Shown: positions 1 through 8,696 of the stretch, in pieces
Numbering within the stretch: the stretch's first letter is position 1
Layout: the number at the start of each line of letters is the position of its first letter
Assembly (NCBI GenBank): GCA_049941595.1
Contig: JBNFNA010000003.1
Location: forward strand, 186,001-250,000
Direction of reading: 5' to 3'
DNA length: 64,000 bases
From: Pasteurella sp049941595
Lineage (GTDB): Bacteria; Pseudomonadota; Gammaproteobacteria; Enterobacterales; Pasteurellaceae
Notes under the pieces: model-generated
What the model was told of the DNA's origin: nothing
What the model saw: the letters and a program-made list of their open reading frames with translations, nothing else
The model's database searches: none
Position numbers and translations under genes: made by a program

Positions 1-327
1 GAATGGCATTTTAAACCCTGGCGGTAACTGCATTCCTGCGGTTACTGATGCCATTTTTTCTTTTTGCAATTCTTCCGCACGACGAACCGCATCGTTAAAT
101 GCTGCTGCGATTAAATCTTCTAACATTTCTTTGTCATCTTCCATTAAAGAAGGGTCGATTTCAATGTGACGGCAGTTGTGTGCACCATTAATTGTAATTT
201 TGACTAAACCTGCACCAGACTCACCAGTTACTTCTAACTGTGCAATCTCTTCTTGCATTTTTTGCATACGATCTTGCATCTGTTGTGCTTGTTTCATTAA
301 ATTGCCTAAGCCACCTTTTCCGAACAT
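1..327 (-). CDS. ybaB: YbaB/EbfC family nucleoid-associated protein (stop codon just outside window)
   Basis: Small DNA-binding protein of the YbaB/EbfC family, a dimeric tweezer-like protein that coats DNA. The frame read leftward from ATG at 327 gives 109 residues, the usual family length, beginning MFGKGGLGNLMKQAQQMQ. It continues with the conserved EVTGESGAGLV and IDPSLMEDDKEMLEDL segments and ends PPGFKMPF exactly at base 1, so only the stop codon is missing. An in-frame ATG four codons upstream (339) would give a small extension; 327 matches the family start. In many gammaproteobacteria ybaB lies between dnaX and recR, which would be to the left, outside the window. Confidence 0.93.
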   Translation of the reverse strand, partial: MFGKGGLGNLMKQAQQMQDRMQKMQEEIAQLEVTGESGAGLVKITINGAHNCRHIEIDPSLMEDDKEMLEDLIAAAFNDAVRRAEELQKEKMASVTAGMQLPPGFKMPF

Positions 328-400
328 AATTTTTTCCATTTGTTAATTAAAAAATTGGCTGGCATTTTAGCGAAAATTTGTGAATTTTGGAATAAAGAAA

Positions 401-462
401 CGTGATCTAGGCTAAAAATTCAACTTTTTTCTATTGAGGGGATGATTTTTACGTATTATTAT
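401..462 (+). promoter_or_regulatory. Possible CRP site and promoter for acnB
   Basis: The 223-base gap between ybaB and acnB contains CGTGATCTAGGCTAAA at 401-416, whose left half matches the CRP consensus TGTGATCTAGATCACA well and whose right half is poor. TTGAGG at 434-439 and TATTAT at 457-462, 17 bases apart, form a plausible sigma-70 promoter. The CRP-like site would centre about 60 bases before the start, a class I position. This is inference from motif and spacing only. Confidence 0.35.
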
Positions 463-550
463 GTTTTAACATTTTCGTAACGAAATCAAACCGCCTTCAC
501 CCTAACAGCGGTTCTCCTACATTATAAAAGCAAACCCAACGAGGTAACCT

Positions 551-3157
551 ATGTCTAACTTTCTACAAAGCTATCAACAACATATTGATGAACGTGCAGC
601 ATTAGGTATTGTGCCAAAACCTTTAGATGCAGAACAAACTGCCCAGCTCATTGAGCTGTTAAAAAATCCACCCGCAGGAAAAGAAAATTACTTACTCGAT
701 TTATTTGAAAGTCGTATTCCGGCTGGTGTTGATGAGGCAGCTTATGTCAAAGCCTCTTTCCTTGCGGCGGTAGCGAAAGGCGATGCTCATTCTCCTTTAA
801 TTTCAGCAGAAAAAGCAGTACAAATTCTTGGCACAATGCAAGGTGGTTATAATATTGAGCCACTCCTGAATGCCCTTGACGATGACAAACTTGCCCCAAT
901 TGCTGTTGAAGCGCTCTCCTCAACCCTTCTAATGTTTGATAATTTCCACGACGTTGCAGAACGTGCAAAAAAAGGAAACACCTTTGCCAAACAGATTTTA
1001 GAATCTTGGGCGAATGCCGATTGGTATTTATCTCGCCCTAAATTAGATGAAAAAATTACAGTGACTGTGTTTAAAGTGACAGGTGAAACTAACACCGATG
1101 ATCTTTCCCCTGCACAAGATGCGTGGTCACGTCCAGATATTCCATTACACGCCCTGGCAATGCTCAAAAACCCACGTGATGGTATCGAGCCTGATGATGC
1201 GGGCAATGTTGGACCAATTAAACAATTAGAAAAATTAAAAGAAAAAGGTTTCCCACTGGCTTATGTAGGCGATGTAGTTGGTACAGGGTCTTCCCGTAAA
1301 TCAGCAACAAACTCGGTGCTTTGGTTTATGGGTGAAGATATTCCTTATATTCCAAACAAACGTGCTGGCGGTGTGGTACTAGGTGGAAAAATTGCGCCTA
1401 TCTTCTTTAATACGATGGAAGATGCGGGATCATTACCAATCGAAGTTGACGTGAGCCAACTTAATATGGGGGATGTGATTGATATTTACCCATACGCAGG
1501 CAAAATTTGCCGTCATAACACAGATGAATTACTCGCAGAATTTACGTTAAAAACCAATGTATTATTGGATGAAGTGCGCGCTGGCGGACGTATTCCGTTA
1601 ATCATTGGACGCGGTTTAACCCACAAAGCACGCTGTGAATTAGGCTTGCCTGAAAGTGATGTATTTGCCAAACCGCAAAGCACCGCCGAAAGCACAAAAG
1701 GCTTTACTCTTGCACAAAAAATGGTGGGACGAGCTTGTGGTGTTGATGGCATTCGCCCAGGTCAATATTGTGAGCCTCGTATGACTTCGGTGGGCTCGCA
1801 AGATACCACTGGCCCAATGACACGTGATGAATTAAAAGACTTGGCTTGTTTAGGTTTCTCAGCAGATCTTGTAATGCAATCTTTCTGTCATACAGCAGCT
1901 TATCCAAAACCGGTAGACGTAGTCACTCACCACACATTGCCTGACTTTATTATGAATCGTGGTGGTGTTTCATTACGCCCTGGCGACGGTGTGATCCACT
2001 CTTGGTTAAACCGTATGTTATTGCCAGATACAGTGGGTACTGGCGGTGACTCTCATACTCGTTTCCCAATTGGTATTTCATTCCCAGCAGGTTCAGGGTT
2101 AGTGGCATTTGCGGCAGCAACTGGCGTAATGCCATTAGATATGCCAGAATCCGTATTAGTGCGTTTCAAAGGTGAAATGCAACCGGGCATTACGTTACGT
2201 GATTTAGTTCACGCAATCCCATACTATGCGATTAAACAAGGCTTGCTCACTGTTGAGAAAAAAGGGAAGAAAAACATTTTCTCTGGCCGCATTTTAGAAA
2301 TCGAAGGATTAGAAAACTTAAAAGTGGAACAAGCTTTTGAGCTTTCTGATGCCTCAGCAGAACGTTCAGCCGCAGCTTGTACAATCAAGCTTGCCAAAGA
2401 GCCGATCATTGAATATTTACAATCTAACATTGTGTTATTGAAATATATGATTGCTGAAGGTTATGGCGATGTGCGTACCCTTGAGCGTCGTATCAAGGGT
2501 ATGGAACAATGGCTTGCAAATCCAGAATTAATGGAAGCAGACAAAGATGCAGAATATGCGGCAGTCATCGAAATTGATTTAGCTGAAATTAAAGAACCAA
2601 TCTTATGTGCACCAAATGACCCTGATGATGCACGTTTATTATCTGAAGTACAAGGCGATAAAATTGATGAAGTGTTTATCGGTTCTTGTATGACCAATAT
2701 TGGTCACTTCCGTGCAGCAGGTAAATTATTAGCGAAGTTTAAAGGTATGATCCCAACTCGCCTATGGATTGCGCCACCAACCAAAATGGATGCAGCATTA
2801 TTAAGCGACGAAGGCTATTACAGCATTTACGGTAAAAGTGGTGCGAGAATTGAAGTGCCGGGATGTTCATTATGTATGGGTAATCAAGCGCGTGTGGCAG
2901 ACAATGCAACGGTGGTTTCAACCTCTACTCGTAACTTCCCTAACCGTTTAGGTCAAGGTGCGAATGTTTATTTAGCTTCAGCTGAGTTAGCAGCAGTATC
3001 TGCGATTTTAGGGAAATTACCAACAGTGGAAGAATATCTTGCCTTTGCAGCCGACTTACAACAAGATAAAGATGACACTTACCGTTATATGAACTTTGAT
3101 CAAATTAACAGTTATACGCAAAAAGCTAAGGACGTGATCTTCCAAAGTGCGGTATAA
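551..3157 (+). CDS. acnB: Bifunctional aconitate hydratase 2 / 2-methylisocitrate dehydratase
   Basis: Cytoplasmic 4Fe-4S aconitase B, interconverting citrate and isocitrate in the TCA cycle; family members can also hydrate 2-methyl-cis-aconitate and bind mRNA when iron is lost. The 868-residue length is full for AcnB. The order is the B-type one: N-terminal HEAT-like domain, swivel domain (VVGTGSSRKSATNSVLWF near 240), then the catalytic core. The three cluster ligands are visible as Cys713 (IGSCMTNIGHF) and Cys772/Cys775 (PGCSLCMGNQ). GAGGT ten bases upstream supports the ATG at 551. Flanking genes are not TCA enzymes, so the gene stands alone. Its presence is notable because the H. influenzae reference strain lacks aconitase. 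Confidence 0.97.
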   Translation: MSNFLQSYQQHIDERAALGIVPKPLDAEQTAQLIELLKNPPAGKENYLLDLFESRIPAGVDEAAYVKASFLAAVAKGDAHSPLISAEKAVQILGTMQGGYNIEPLLNALDDDKLAPIAVEALSSTLLMFDNFHDVAERAKKGNTFAKQILESWANADWYLSRPKLDEKITVTVFKVTGETNTDDLSPAQDAWSRPDIPLHALAMLKNPRDGIEPDDAGNVGPIKQLEKLKEKGFPLAYVGDVVGTGSSRKSATNSVLWFMGEDIPYIPNKRAGGVVLGGKIAPIFFNTMEDAGSLPIEVDVSQLNMGDVIDIYPYAGKICRHNTDELLAEFTLKTNVLLDEVRAGGRIPLIIGRGLTHKARCELGLPESDVFAKPQSTAESTKGFTLAQKMVGRACGVDGIRPGQYCEPRMTSVGSQDTTGPMTRDELKDLACLGFSADLVMQSFCHTAAYPKPVDVVTHHTLPDFIMNRGGVSLRPGDGVIHSWLNRMLLPDTVGTGGDSHTRFPIGISFPAGSGLVAFAAATGVMPLDMPESVLVRFKGEMQPGITLRDLVHAIPYYAIKQGLLTVEKKGKKNIFSGRILEIEGLENLKVEQAFELSDASAERSAAACTIKLAKEPIIEYLQSNIVLLKYMIAEGYGDVRTLERRIKGMEQWLANPELMEADKDAEYAAVIEIDLAEIKEPILCAPNDPDDARLLSEVQGDKIDEVFIGSCMTNIGHFRAAGKLLAKFKGMIPTRLWIAPPTKMDAALLSDEGYYSIYGKSGARIEVPGCSLCMGNQARVADNATVVSTSTRNFPNRLGQGANVYLASAELAAVSAILGKLPTVEEYLAFAADLQQDKDDTYRYMNFDQINSYTQKAKDVIFQSAV

Positions 3158-3192
3158 TTTTTAAAAGTTTTGAGTGTTTATCAAGACAATCT

Positions 3193-3218
3193 AACGGGGA
3201 ACAACAGTTCCCCGTTTG
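3193..3218 (+). terminator. Stem-loop downstream of acnB
   Basis: A perfect 10-bp stem, AACGGGGAAC and GTTCCCCGTT, around a 4-base loop begins 36 bases after the acnB stop. The following T-run is short (TTT), so termination may be imperfect and some reading into the next gene is possible. Confidence 0.7.
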
Positions 3219-3276
3219 CTATCAATAACGCTCTTCTTTTTCTCTTTTTTACATAAATATAAAAGGAATTAACACA

Positions 3277-4305
3277 ATGAAATTTAAGTCAAAATTAACC
3301 GCACTTTGCTTAAGCCTGCCTTTTGCATTGTCAACTAATGCGTTGGCTGAAGGAAAGTTGACCGTTTATTGTAGCGTTCAAAACACCACTTGCGAAAAAA
3401 TGGTACAAACCTTTGGCAAAAAGCATAATGTCGAAACCAAGTTTATTCGCAATAGCACCGGTGCAACATTAGCTAAATTGATTGCAGAACAAAATAATCC
3501 GCAAGCAGATATTTGGTACGGTGGCACTATCGAACACCATTTCCAAGCAGGCGATTTGAATTTATTGGAAAAATACCGTTCACCAAACCAAGCAGACATT
3601 ATGCCGCAGTTCAAAACACTAATGGATAAAAGAGGCGATTTAACGTCCATTGTCTATATGCTAGTTTTAGGTTTTGGCATTAATACCGAGAAATTCAAAG
3701 CGCTTGGCATTAAAGAATATCCAAAATGCTGGACAGATTTACTCGATCCTCGCTTGCAAGGTTATGTGCAAATGCCTGACCCGCAAATTTCTGGCACAAC
3801 TTACACCGCCATTGCGACCCTTATTCAATTATGGGGTGAAGAAAAAGCCTTTGATTATTTGAAGAAAGTCAATGCGAACGTTTCTGAATACGTGAAAAGT
3901 GCTTTAGTCACCACAAACTTATCGCGTGGTGAATCCGCTGTTGCAGTGGGCTTTGTACATAGCTATGCCACAGAGAAAGAAAAAGGCGCACCAGTGGAAA
4001 GCATTTTACCTTGCGAAGGCGATGGCTATTCTCTGGGTGGAATGAGTATTATAAAAAATGCACGTAACCTAGATAATGCAAAACTATTTGCCGATTGGGC
4101 ATTAACCAAAGAAGCACAAGAGCTTGTCTGGCGTGAAACCAAGGTATATCAAATTCCAACCAATATTCACGCAGAAGCGGCACCTCAATCTGTTGACCCG
4201 AAAAAATTAAACTTGATTGACTACGACTTCGACCGTTTTGGCTCAAGTGAAGAGGGTAAACGCCTTACTGATAAATGGGTGAAAGAAGTGAAACTTCACA
4301 AATAA
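3277..4305 (+). CDS. Periplasmic ABC-transporter substrate-binding protein, AfuA family
   Basis: Class II periplasmic binding protein of the family containing ferric-binding proteins and Actinobacillus AfuA. A signal peptide is clear (hydrophobic stretch, cleavage after NALA near residue 24). The mature start GKLTVYCSVQNTTCEKMV, the STGATLAKL and ADIWYGGT motifs, and the late NLDNAKLFADWALTKEAQEL segment are AfuA-like. AfuA proteins were named for iron but at least one binds hexose phosphates, so the ligand here is open. No permease or ATPase follows: the gene sits alone between two stem-loops, so it must borrow a transporter encoded elsewhere. The ATG at 3277 is preceded by an AAAAGGAA ribosome site. 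Confidence 0.85.
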   Translation: MKFKSKLTALCLSLPFALSTNALAEGKLTVYCSVQNTTCEKMVQTFGKKHNVETKFIRNSTGATLAKLIAEQNNPQADIWYGGTIEHHFQAGDLNLLEKYRSPNQADIMPQFKTLMDKRGDLTSIVYMLVLGFGINTEKFKALGIKEYPKCWTDLLDPRLQGYVQMPDPQISGTTYTAIATLIQLWGEEKAFDYLKKVNANVSEYVKSALVTTNLSRGESAVAVGFVHSYATEKEKGAPVESILPCEGDGYSLGGMSIIKNARNLDNAKLFADWALTKEAQELVWRETKVYQIPTNIHAEAAPQSVDPKKLNLIDYDFDRFGSSEEGKRLTDKWVKEVKLHK

Positions 4306-4321
4306 TCTTGCTACAAAGATA

Positions 4322-4355
4322 AAAAAGAGGCAGTGAATTCTGCCTCTTTTTCTTT
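4322..4355. terminator. Bidirectional terminator between the AfuA-like gene and epmA
   Basis: AAAGAGGCAG and CTGCCTCTTT form a 10-bp stem with a 6-base loop. The T-run on each strand serves both convergent genes. Confidence 0.88.
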
Positions 4356-4373
4356 ATTTATATCCTGCTAAAA

Positions 4374-5345
4374 TTAAGCATTTTCAATGCCAAATGAAAT
4401 CACTTCTTGGATGTTTTTTGCATCTAATGCAATCATCAACAAACGATCCACACCGAGTGCTACACCAGAACAATTCGGCACGCCCGCTTGCAATGCACCT
4501 AACAGACGCTTATCAATATCACGTTTTGGTAATCCCATTTTTTCACGTAAACAGTTGTCTTGTTCAAAACGGTGGAATTGCTCATTGGCATCGGTCAACT
4601 CGTGGAAACCATTTGCGAGTTCTAGCCCTTTGTAATAAAACTCAAAACGCTCTGCTACACGATGATCTTCAGAACTAATCTGTGCTAATGCAGCTTGTGT
4701 AGCAGGGAAATGATAAACAGCCACAGGATTTTCTAAACCAATTTTAGGCTCAACCACGGTGCTAAATAAAAATTGTAATAAAGTATCGCGATCTTCTTCA
4801 TCTGCACTTAACAAATGATATTGTTTCGCCTTTGAGATCAATTCAGATTTATCGGCAGATAACGGATCTAACCCGACGTATTCTTGAAATACAAATTGAT
4901 AACTCAAACTTTCTGCGGGTGGGCATTCCAAAATTTGTTGCAATAAATCATCGACTTCATTGATCAAACGGTACATATCAAAGTGCGGTCGATACCACTC
5001 TAACATTGTAAATTCTGGATTATGACGATGCCCAGACTCTTCATTACGAAAAACGTGACAAAGTTGGAAAATTGGGCCACTGCCTGCCGCAAGCAAACGC
5101 TTCATATGGTATTCAGGGCTGGTTGAAAGCCATAATGTTTTTGATTGCTCACCAAAAGGTGAAACAAATTGTGTACTAAAGGTAGAAAGGTGCACATCGG
5201 TCACCCCAAACTCACTTAACACTGGCGTTTCAACTTCTAATAAACCACGATCAGTAAAAAAACGGCGAATTTCAGCCATAATTTTTGCGCGTGCTAATAA
5301 ATTATTAATGGAGGCGGAAGGTTGCCAATTTTCTTGTTCAAACAT
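4374..5345 (-). CDS. epmA: Elongation factor P--(R)-beta-lysine ligase
   Basis: Paralogue of class II lysyl-tRNA synthetase that attaches (R)-beta-lysine to a conserved lysine of elongation factor P, which helps ribosomes through polyproline. At 323 residues it is only the synthetase catalytic domain and lacks the N-terminal anticodon-binding domain of LysS, encoded at 18.4 kb. Motif 2 (FRNEESGHRHNPEFTMLEWY, near 100-120) and motif 3 (GVALGVDRLLM, near 300) are visible. Also known as PoxA, GenX or YjeA. It is divergent from the frd operon, a neighbourhood shared with Haemophilus. The partner aminomutase EpmB is not in the window. Confidence 0.95.
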   Translation of the reverse strand: MFEQENWQPSASINNLLARAKIMAEIRRFFTDRGLLEVETPVLSEFGVTDVHLSTFSTQFVSPFGEQSKTLWLSTSPEYHMKRLLAAGSGPIFQLCHVFRNEESGHRHNPEFTMLEWYRPHFDMYRLINEVDDLLQQILECPPAESLSYQFVFQEYVGLDPLSADKSELISKAKQYHLLSADEEDRDTLLQFLFSTVVEPKIGLENPVAVYHFPATQAALAQISSEDHRVAERFEFYYKGLELANGFHELTDANEQFHRFEQDNCLREKMGLPKRDIDKRLLGALQAGVPNCSGVALGVDRLLMIALDAKNIQEVISFGIENA

Positions 5346-5510
5346 AAGTTAATCCAATATTTTATAAATAAGGTATTCTAAACAAGCTCTTTTATTATTT
5401 CAAATTAAGTCGCTATTACTCGCCATATTCACAGCTAGATAAAAATGAAAAACAATATCATTTAAAGTGCGGTTATTTTTCATAAAATTCCTGCTAAACA
5501 CTTATAAAAT

Positions 5511-5535
5511 ATGTGTATTTTGTCAAAATACACAT
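5511..5535. promoter_or_regulatory. Perfect 25-base inverted repeat upstream of frdA
   Basis: ATGTGTATTTT and AAAATACACAT are perfect 11-base arms separated by GTC. The repeat lies in the 366-base gap between epmA and frdA, about 60 bases upstream of the FNR-like site. It has no T-run, so a terminator is unlikely and an operator is the better guess. I do not recognise a family consensus. Confidence 0.5.
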
Positions 5536-5574
5536 CTAAGACAATGCATATTAAATAAACCAATTTTAACTTTT

Positions 5575-5588
5575 TTGAGGTAGATCAC
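5575..5588 (+). promoter_or_regulatory. FNR-like site for frdABCD
   Basis: TTGAGGTAGATCAC matches the FNR consensus TTGATNNNNATCAA at 8 of 10 defined positions. It lies about 130 bases before frdA, upstream of an AT-rich stretch suited to a promoter. Anaerobic induction of fumarate reductase by FNR is established in relatives. The rest of the 5346-5711 gap holds one uptake-signal core at 5465-5473 and the inverted repeat at 5511-5535. Confidence 0.6.
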
Positions 5589-5711
5589 GAAACTGGTTTT
5601 TTCTTTCAAAAAAAGATTATTAATATTGGTAAATAATGGCACAATGAGATCACCCTAAATAGACCGATTTCGGTTTCTTTCTATTTTCTATATTCTGATT
5701 GGAGGAATATC

Positions 5712-7508
5712 GTGCAAACTGTTAATGTCGATATTGCAATTGTAGGTGCCGGTGGCGGTGGTTTACGTGCAGCGATTGCTGCTGCAGAAGCAAACCCTAA
5801 CTTAAAAATTGCATTAGTTTCAAAAGTGTATCCTATGCGTAGTCACACTGTGGCAGCAGAAGGTGGTGCAGCAGCAGTTATCAAAGAAGAAGACTCTTAT
5901 GATAAACACTTCCACGATACCGTTGCTGGGGGGGACTGGTTATGTGAACAAGACGTCGTTGAATATTTCGTTCAACACTCACCAGTAGAAATGACTCAAC
6001 TTGAACGCTGGGGTTGCCCTTGGAGTCGTAAACAAGATGGTGATGTGAACGTTCGCCGTTTCGGTGGTATGAAAATTGAACGTACTTGGTTCGCTGCCGA
6101 TAAAACAGGCTTCCACTTATTACACACGCTATTCCAAACCTCTATTCAATACCCACAAATCGTTCGTTTCGATGAGCATTTCGTATTAGACATTTTAGTT
6201 GATGACGGTCACGCTCGTGGTATGGTCGCAATGAATATGATGGAAGGCACGCTTGTTCAAATCAACGCTAATGCAGTTGTTATCGCAACGGGTGGTGGTT
6301 GTCGTGCATTCCGTTTCAACACCAACGGCGGTATCGTAACTGGTGATGGTCTATCAATGGCCTATCGTCACGGTGTACCACTTCGTGATATGGAATTCGT
6401 TCAATATCACCCAACTGGTTTACCAAACACAGGTATCTTAATGACTGAAGGCTGCCGTGGTGAAGGCGGTATCTTAGTGAATAAAAATGGCTACCGTTAC
6501 TTACAAGACTATGGTCTAGGCCCTGAAACACCAATTGGTAAACCAGAAAACAAATATATGGAATTGGGTCCACGTGACAAAGTTTCACAAGCATTCTGGC
6601 AAGAGCTACAAAAAGGCAATACCTTAAAAACCGCAAAAGGCGTTGATGTTGTTCACTTAGACTTACGTCACCTAGGTGAAAAATACTTACACGAACGTCT
6701 ACCATTCATTTGCGAATTAGCACAAGCTTATGAAGGTGTTGATCCGGCCAAAGCACCAATTCCAGTACGTCCAGTTGTTCACTATACAATGGGTGGTATT
6801 GAAGTTGACTTCAACAGTGAAACCCGTATTAAAGGTTTATTCGCAGTAGGTGAATGTGCTTCTTCTGGCTTACACGGTGCTAACCGTTTAGGTTCTAACT
6901 CACTTGCTGAATTAGTTGTATTAGGTCGTGTTGCCGGTGAATACGCAGCTCAACGTGCTGTTGAAGCACCAGTAGTAAACCAAAATGCTATTGATGCGCA
7001 AGCGCGTGACATTGTTCAACGCTTAGAAGATTTATATCACCAAGAAGGTACTGAATCTTGGTCTGAAATCCGTGATGAAATGGGCGATGCAATGGAAGAA
7101 GGTTGCGGTATCTATCGTACTCAAGAAAGTATGCAAAAAGCAGTGGATAAGATCGCTGAATTAAAAGAACGTTATAAACGTATCCGCATTGCTGACCGTT
7201 CAAGCGTGTTCAATACTAACGTGTTATATACCGTTGAATTAGGCTACATCTTAGATGTTGCACAATCTATCGCAAACTCTGCAATTGAGCGTAAAGAATC
7301 TCGTGGTGCACACCAACGTTTAGACTATGTTGAGCGTGATGATGTAAATTACTTGAAGCATACCCTTGCATTCTATAATGGTGATGGCGCACCTCGCATT
7401 GAATATAGCGATGTGAAGATCACGAAATCTCAACCTGCAAAACGTGTTTACGGTGCTGAAGCAGAAGCGCAAGAAGCAGCTAAAGCTAAGGAGCAAGCAA
7501 ATGGTTAA
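5712..7508 (+). CDS. frdA: Fumarate reductase flavoprotein subunit
   Basis: Catalytic FAD subunit of quinol:fumarate reductase, which reduces fumarate to succinate as terminal electron acceptor in anaerobic respiration on the cytoplasmic face of the inner membrane. The dinucleotide-binding motif VGAGGGGLRAAIAA lies at residues 11-24. His45 in MRSHTVAAEGG is the covalent FAD ligand. The late HGANRLGSNSLAELVVLGR segment is also present. Length 598 residues is normal. GGAGG sits before the ATG at 5712. First gene of frdABCD; its end overlaps frdB by 8 bases, implying coupled translation. Confidence 0.98.
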   Translation: MQTVNVDIAIVGAGGGGLRAAIAAAEANPNLKIALVSKVYPMRSHTVAAEGGAAAVIKEEDSYDKHFHDTVAGGDWLCEQDVVEYFVQHSPVEMTQLERWGCPWSRKQDGDVNVRRFGGMKIERTWFAADKTGFHLLHTLFQTSIQYPQIVRFDEHFVLDILVDDGHARGMVAMNMMEGTLVQINANAVVIATGGGCRAFRFNTNGGIVTGDGLSMAYRHGVPLRDMEFVQYHPTGLPNTGILMTEGCRGEGGILVNKNGYRYLQDYGLGPETPIGKPENKYMELGPRDKVSQAFWQELQKGNTLKTAKGVDVVHLDLRHLGEKYLHERLPFICELAQAYEGVDPAKAPIPVRPVVHYTMGGIEVDFNSETRIKGLFAVGECASSGLHGANRLGSNSLAELVVLGRVAGEYAAQRAVEAPVVNQNAIDAQARDIVQRLEDLYHQEGTESWSEIRDEMGDAMEEGCGIYRTQESMQKAVDKIAELKERYKRIRIADRSSVFNTNVLYTVELGYILDVAQSIANSAIERKESRGAHQRLDYVERDDVNYLKHTLAFYNGDGAPRIEYSDVKITKSQPAKRVYGAEAEAQEAAKAKEQANG

Positions 7509-8271
7509 TCAAGCAATTATGAATATAGAAGTATTACGCTACAATCCTGAACAGGATAAAGAGCCTTACTTACGTACTTATCAAGTGCCTTATGATAACC
7601 AAACCTCATTGCTTGATGCGTTAGGTTACATTAAAGACAAACTTGAACCTGAACTTTCTTATCGTTGGTCGTGCCGTATGGCAATCTGTGGTTCTTGCGG
7701 GATGATGGTAAACAACAAGCCAAAACTTGCTTGTAAAACTTTCTTACGTGATTACAGTGGTCATATGCGTATTGAACCTCTCGCTAACTTCCCAATTGAG
7801 CGTGACTTAGTTGTTGATTTAAGCCACTTCATCGAAAGTTTAGAAGCTATCAAACCTTACATTATCGGCAACCAAGCACCGGCATTAGATGGTAAACCAC
7901 ACCCTTCTTCTGAACTTGCGAAAAGCCGTACGAAACAAACACCGGCACAGCTTGAGAAATATCGTACCTTCTCAATGTGTATTAACTGTGGCTTATGCTA
8001 CGCAGCTTGCCCACAATTCGGTTTAAACCCGGAATTCGTTGGTCCTGCGGCATTAACGCTTGCACATCGTTATAACCTTGATAACCGTGACCACGGTAAA
8101 GCTGAACGTATGAAAATTATCAACGGTAAAAACGGTGTTTGGAGCTGCACATTCGTGGGATATTGCTCTGAAGTATGTCCAAAACACGTAGATCCAGCTT
8201 CAGCGGTAAACCAAGGTAAAGTCGAAAGTTCGAAAGACTTTGTAATTGCAATGCTTAAACCGCAAAAGTAA
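7501..8271 (+). CDS. frdB: Fumarate reductase iron-sulfur subunit
   Basis: Electron-transfer subunit linking the membrane quinol site to FrdA. Cysteine clusters are intact: the 2Fe-2S set (CRMAICGSCG with a later LAC), the CINCGLCYAACP set, and CSEVCPKHVDP for the 3Fe-4S/4Fe-4S centres. An upstream in-frame ATG at 7444 lies inside frdA. The start at 7501 (MVNQAIMNIEVLRY) is preferred because AAGGAG lies at the right distance and the resulting 256 residues fit the family. Confidence 0.97.
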   Translation: MVNQAIMNIEVLRYNPEQDKEPYLRTYQVPYDNQTSLLDALGYIKDKLEPELSYRWSCRMAICGSCGMMVNNKPKLACKTFLRDYSGHMRIEPLANFPIERDLVVDLSHFIESLEAIKPYIIGNQAPALDGKPHPSSELAKSRTKQTPAQLEKYRTFSMCINCGLCYAACPQFGLNPEFVGPAALTLAHRYNLDNRDHGKAERMKIINGKNGVWSCTFVGYCSEVCPKHVDPASAVNQGKVESSKDFVIAMLKPQK

Positions 8272-8281
8272 GGAGCGTAAA

Positions 8282-8680
8282 ATGACAGCGACAACCAGTA
8301 AACGCAAAAAATATGTGCGTGAAATAAAACCAACTTGGTGGAAAAAGTTAGATTTTTACAAACTTTATATTGCTCGTGAAGCAACTGCAATTCCAACACT
8401 TTGGTTCTGCTTAGTATTACTCTATGGCGTAATCAGCCTAGGTAGTATCGAAAGCTTTGGTAATTTTATTGGATTTTTGAAAAACCCAATTGTTGTTATC
8501 CTCAATATTATTACCCTCGGTGCAATGCTATTAAATACAGTGACATACTATGTGATGACACCAAAAGTATTAAATATCATTGTGAAAAATGAGCGCATTA
8601 ACCCACTCATCATCACTGCTACATTATGGGCAGTGACTGGGTTAATCAGTTTAGTCATCTTAGTATTGATGTATGTATAG
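8282..8680 (+). CDS. frdC: Fumarate reductase membrane anchor subunit C
   Basis: Hydrophobic anchor of 132 residues with three predicted membrane helices (around 30-55, 65-90 and 105-130) that with FrdD holds the FrdAB complex and binds menaquinol. N-terminal TSKRKKYVREIKPTWWKKLDFYKLYIARE is typical of FrdC. The start at 8282 follows AAGGAGCG; an in-frame ATG at 8246 lies inside frdB. Ten bases separate it from frdB. Confidence 0.95.
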   Translation: MTATTSKRKKYVREIKPTWWKKLDFYKLYIAREATAIPTLWFCLVLLYGVISLGSIESFGNFIGFLKNPIVVILNIITLGAMLLNTVTYYVMTPKVLNIIVKNERINPLIITATLWAVTGLISLVILVLMYV

Positions 8681-8696
8681 GTACGGGGAGGATAAT

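Noticed and set aside
4374..5345. Truncated second lysyl-tRNA synthetase
   Set aside because: The length and absence of the anticodon-binding domain are those of intact EpmA, and its place beside frdA is conserved.
6316..6705. 129-residue minus-strand ORF inside frdA
   Set aside because: Shadow frame of frdA with His/Leu/Arg-rich composition and no recognisable domain.
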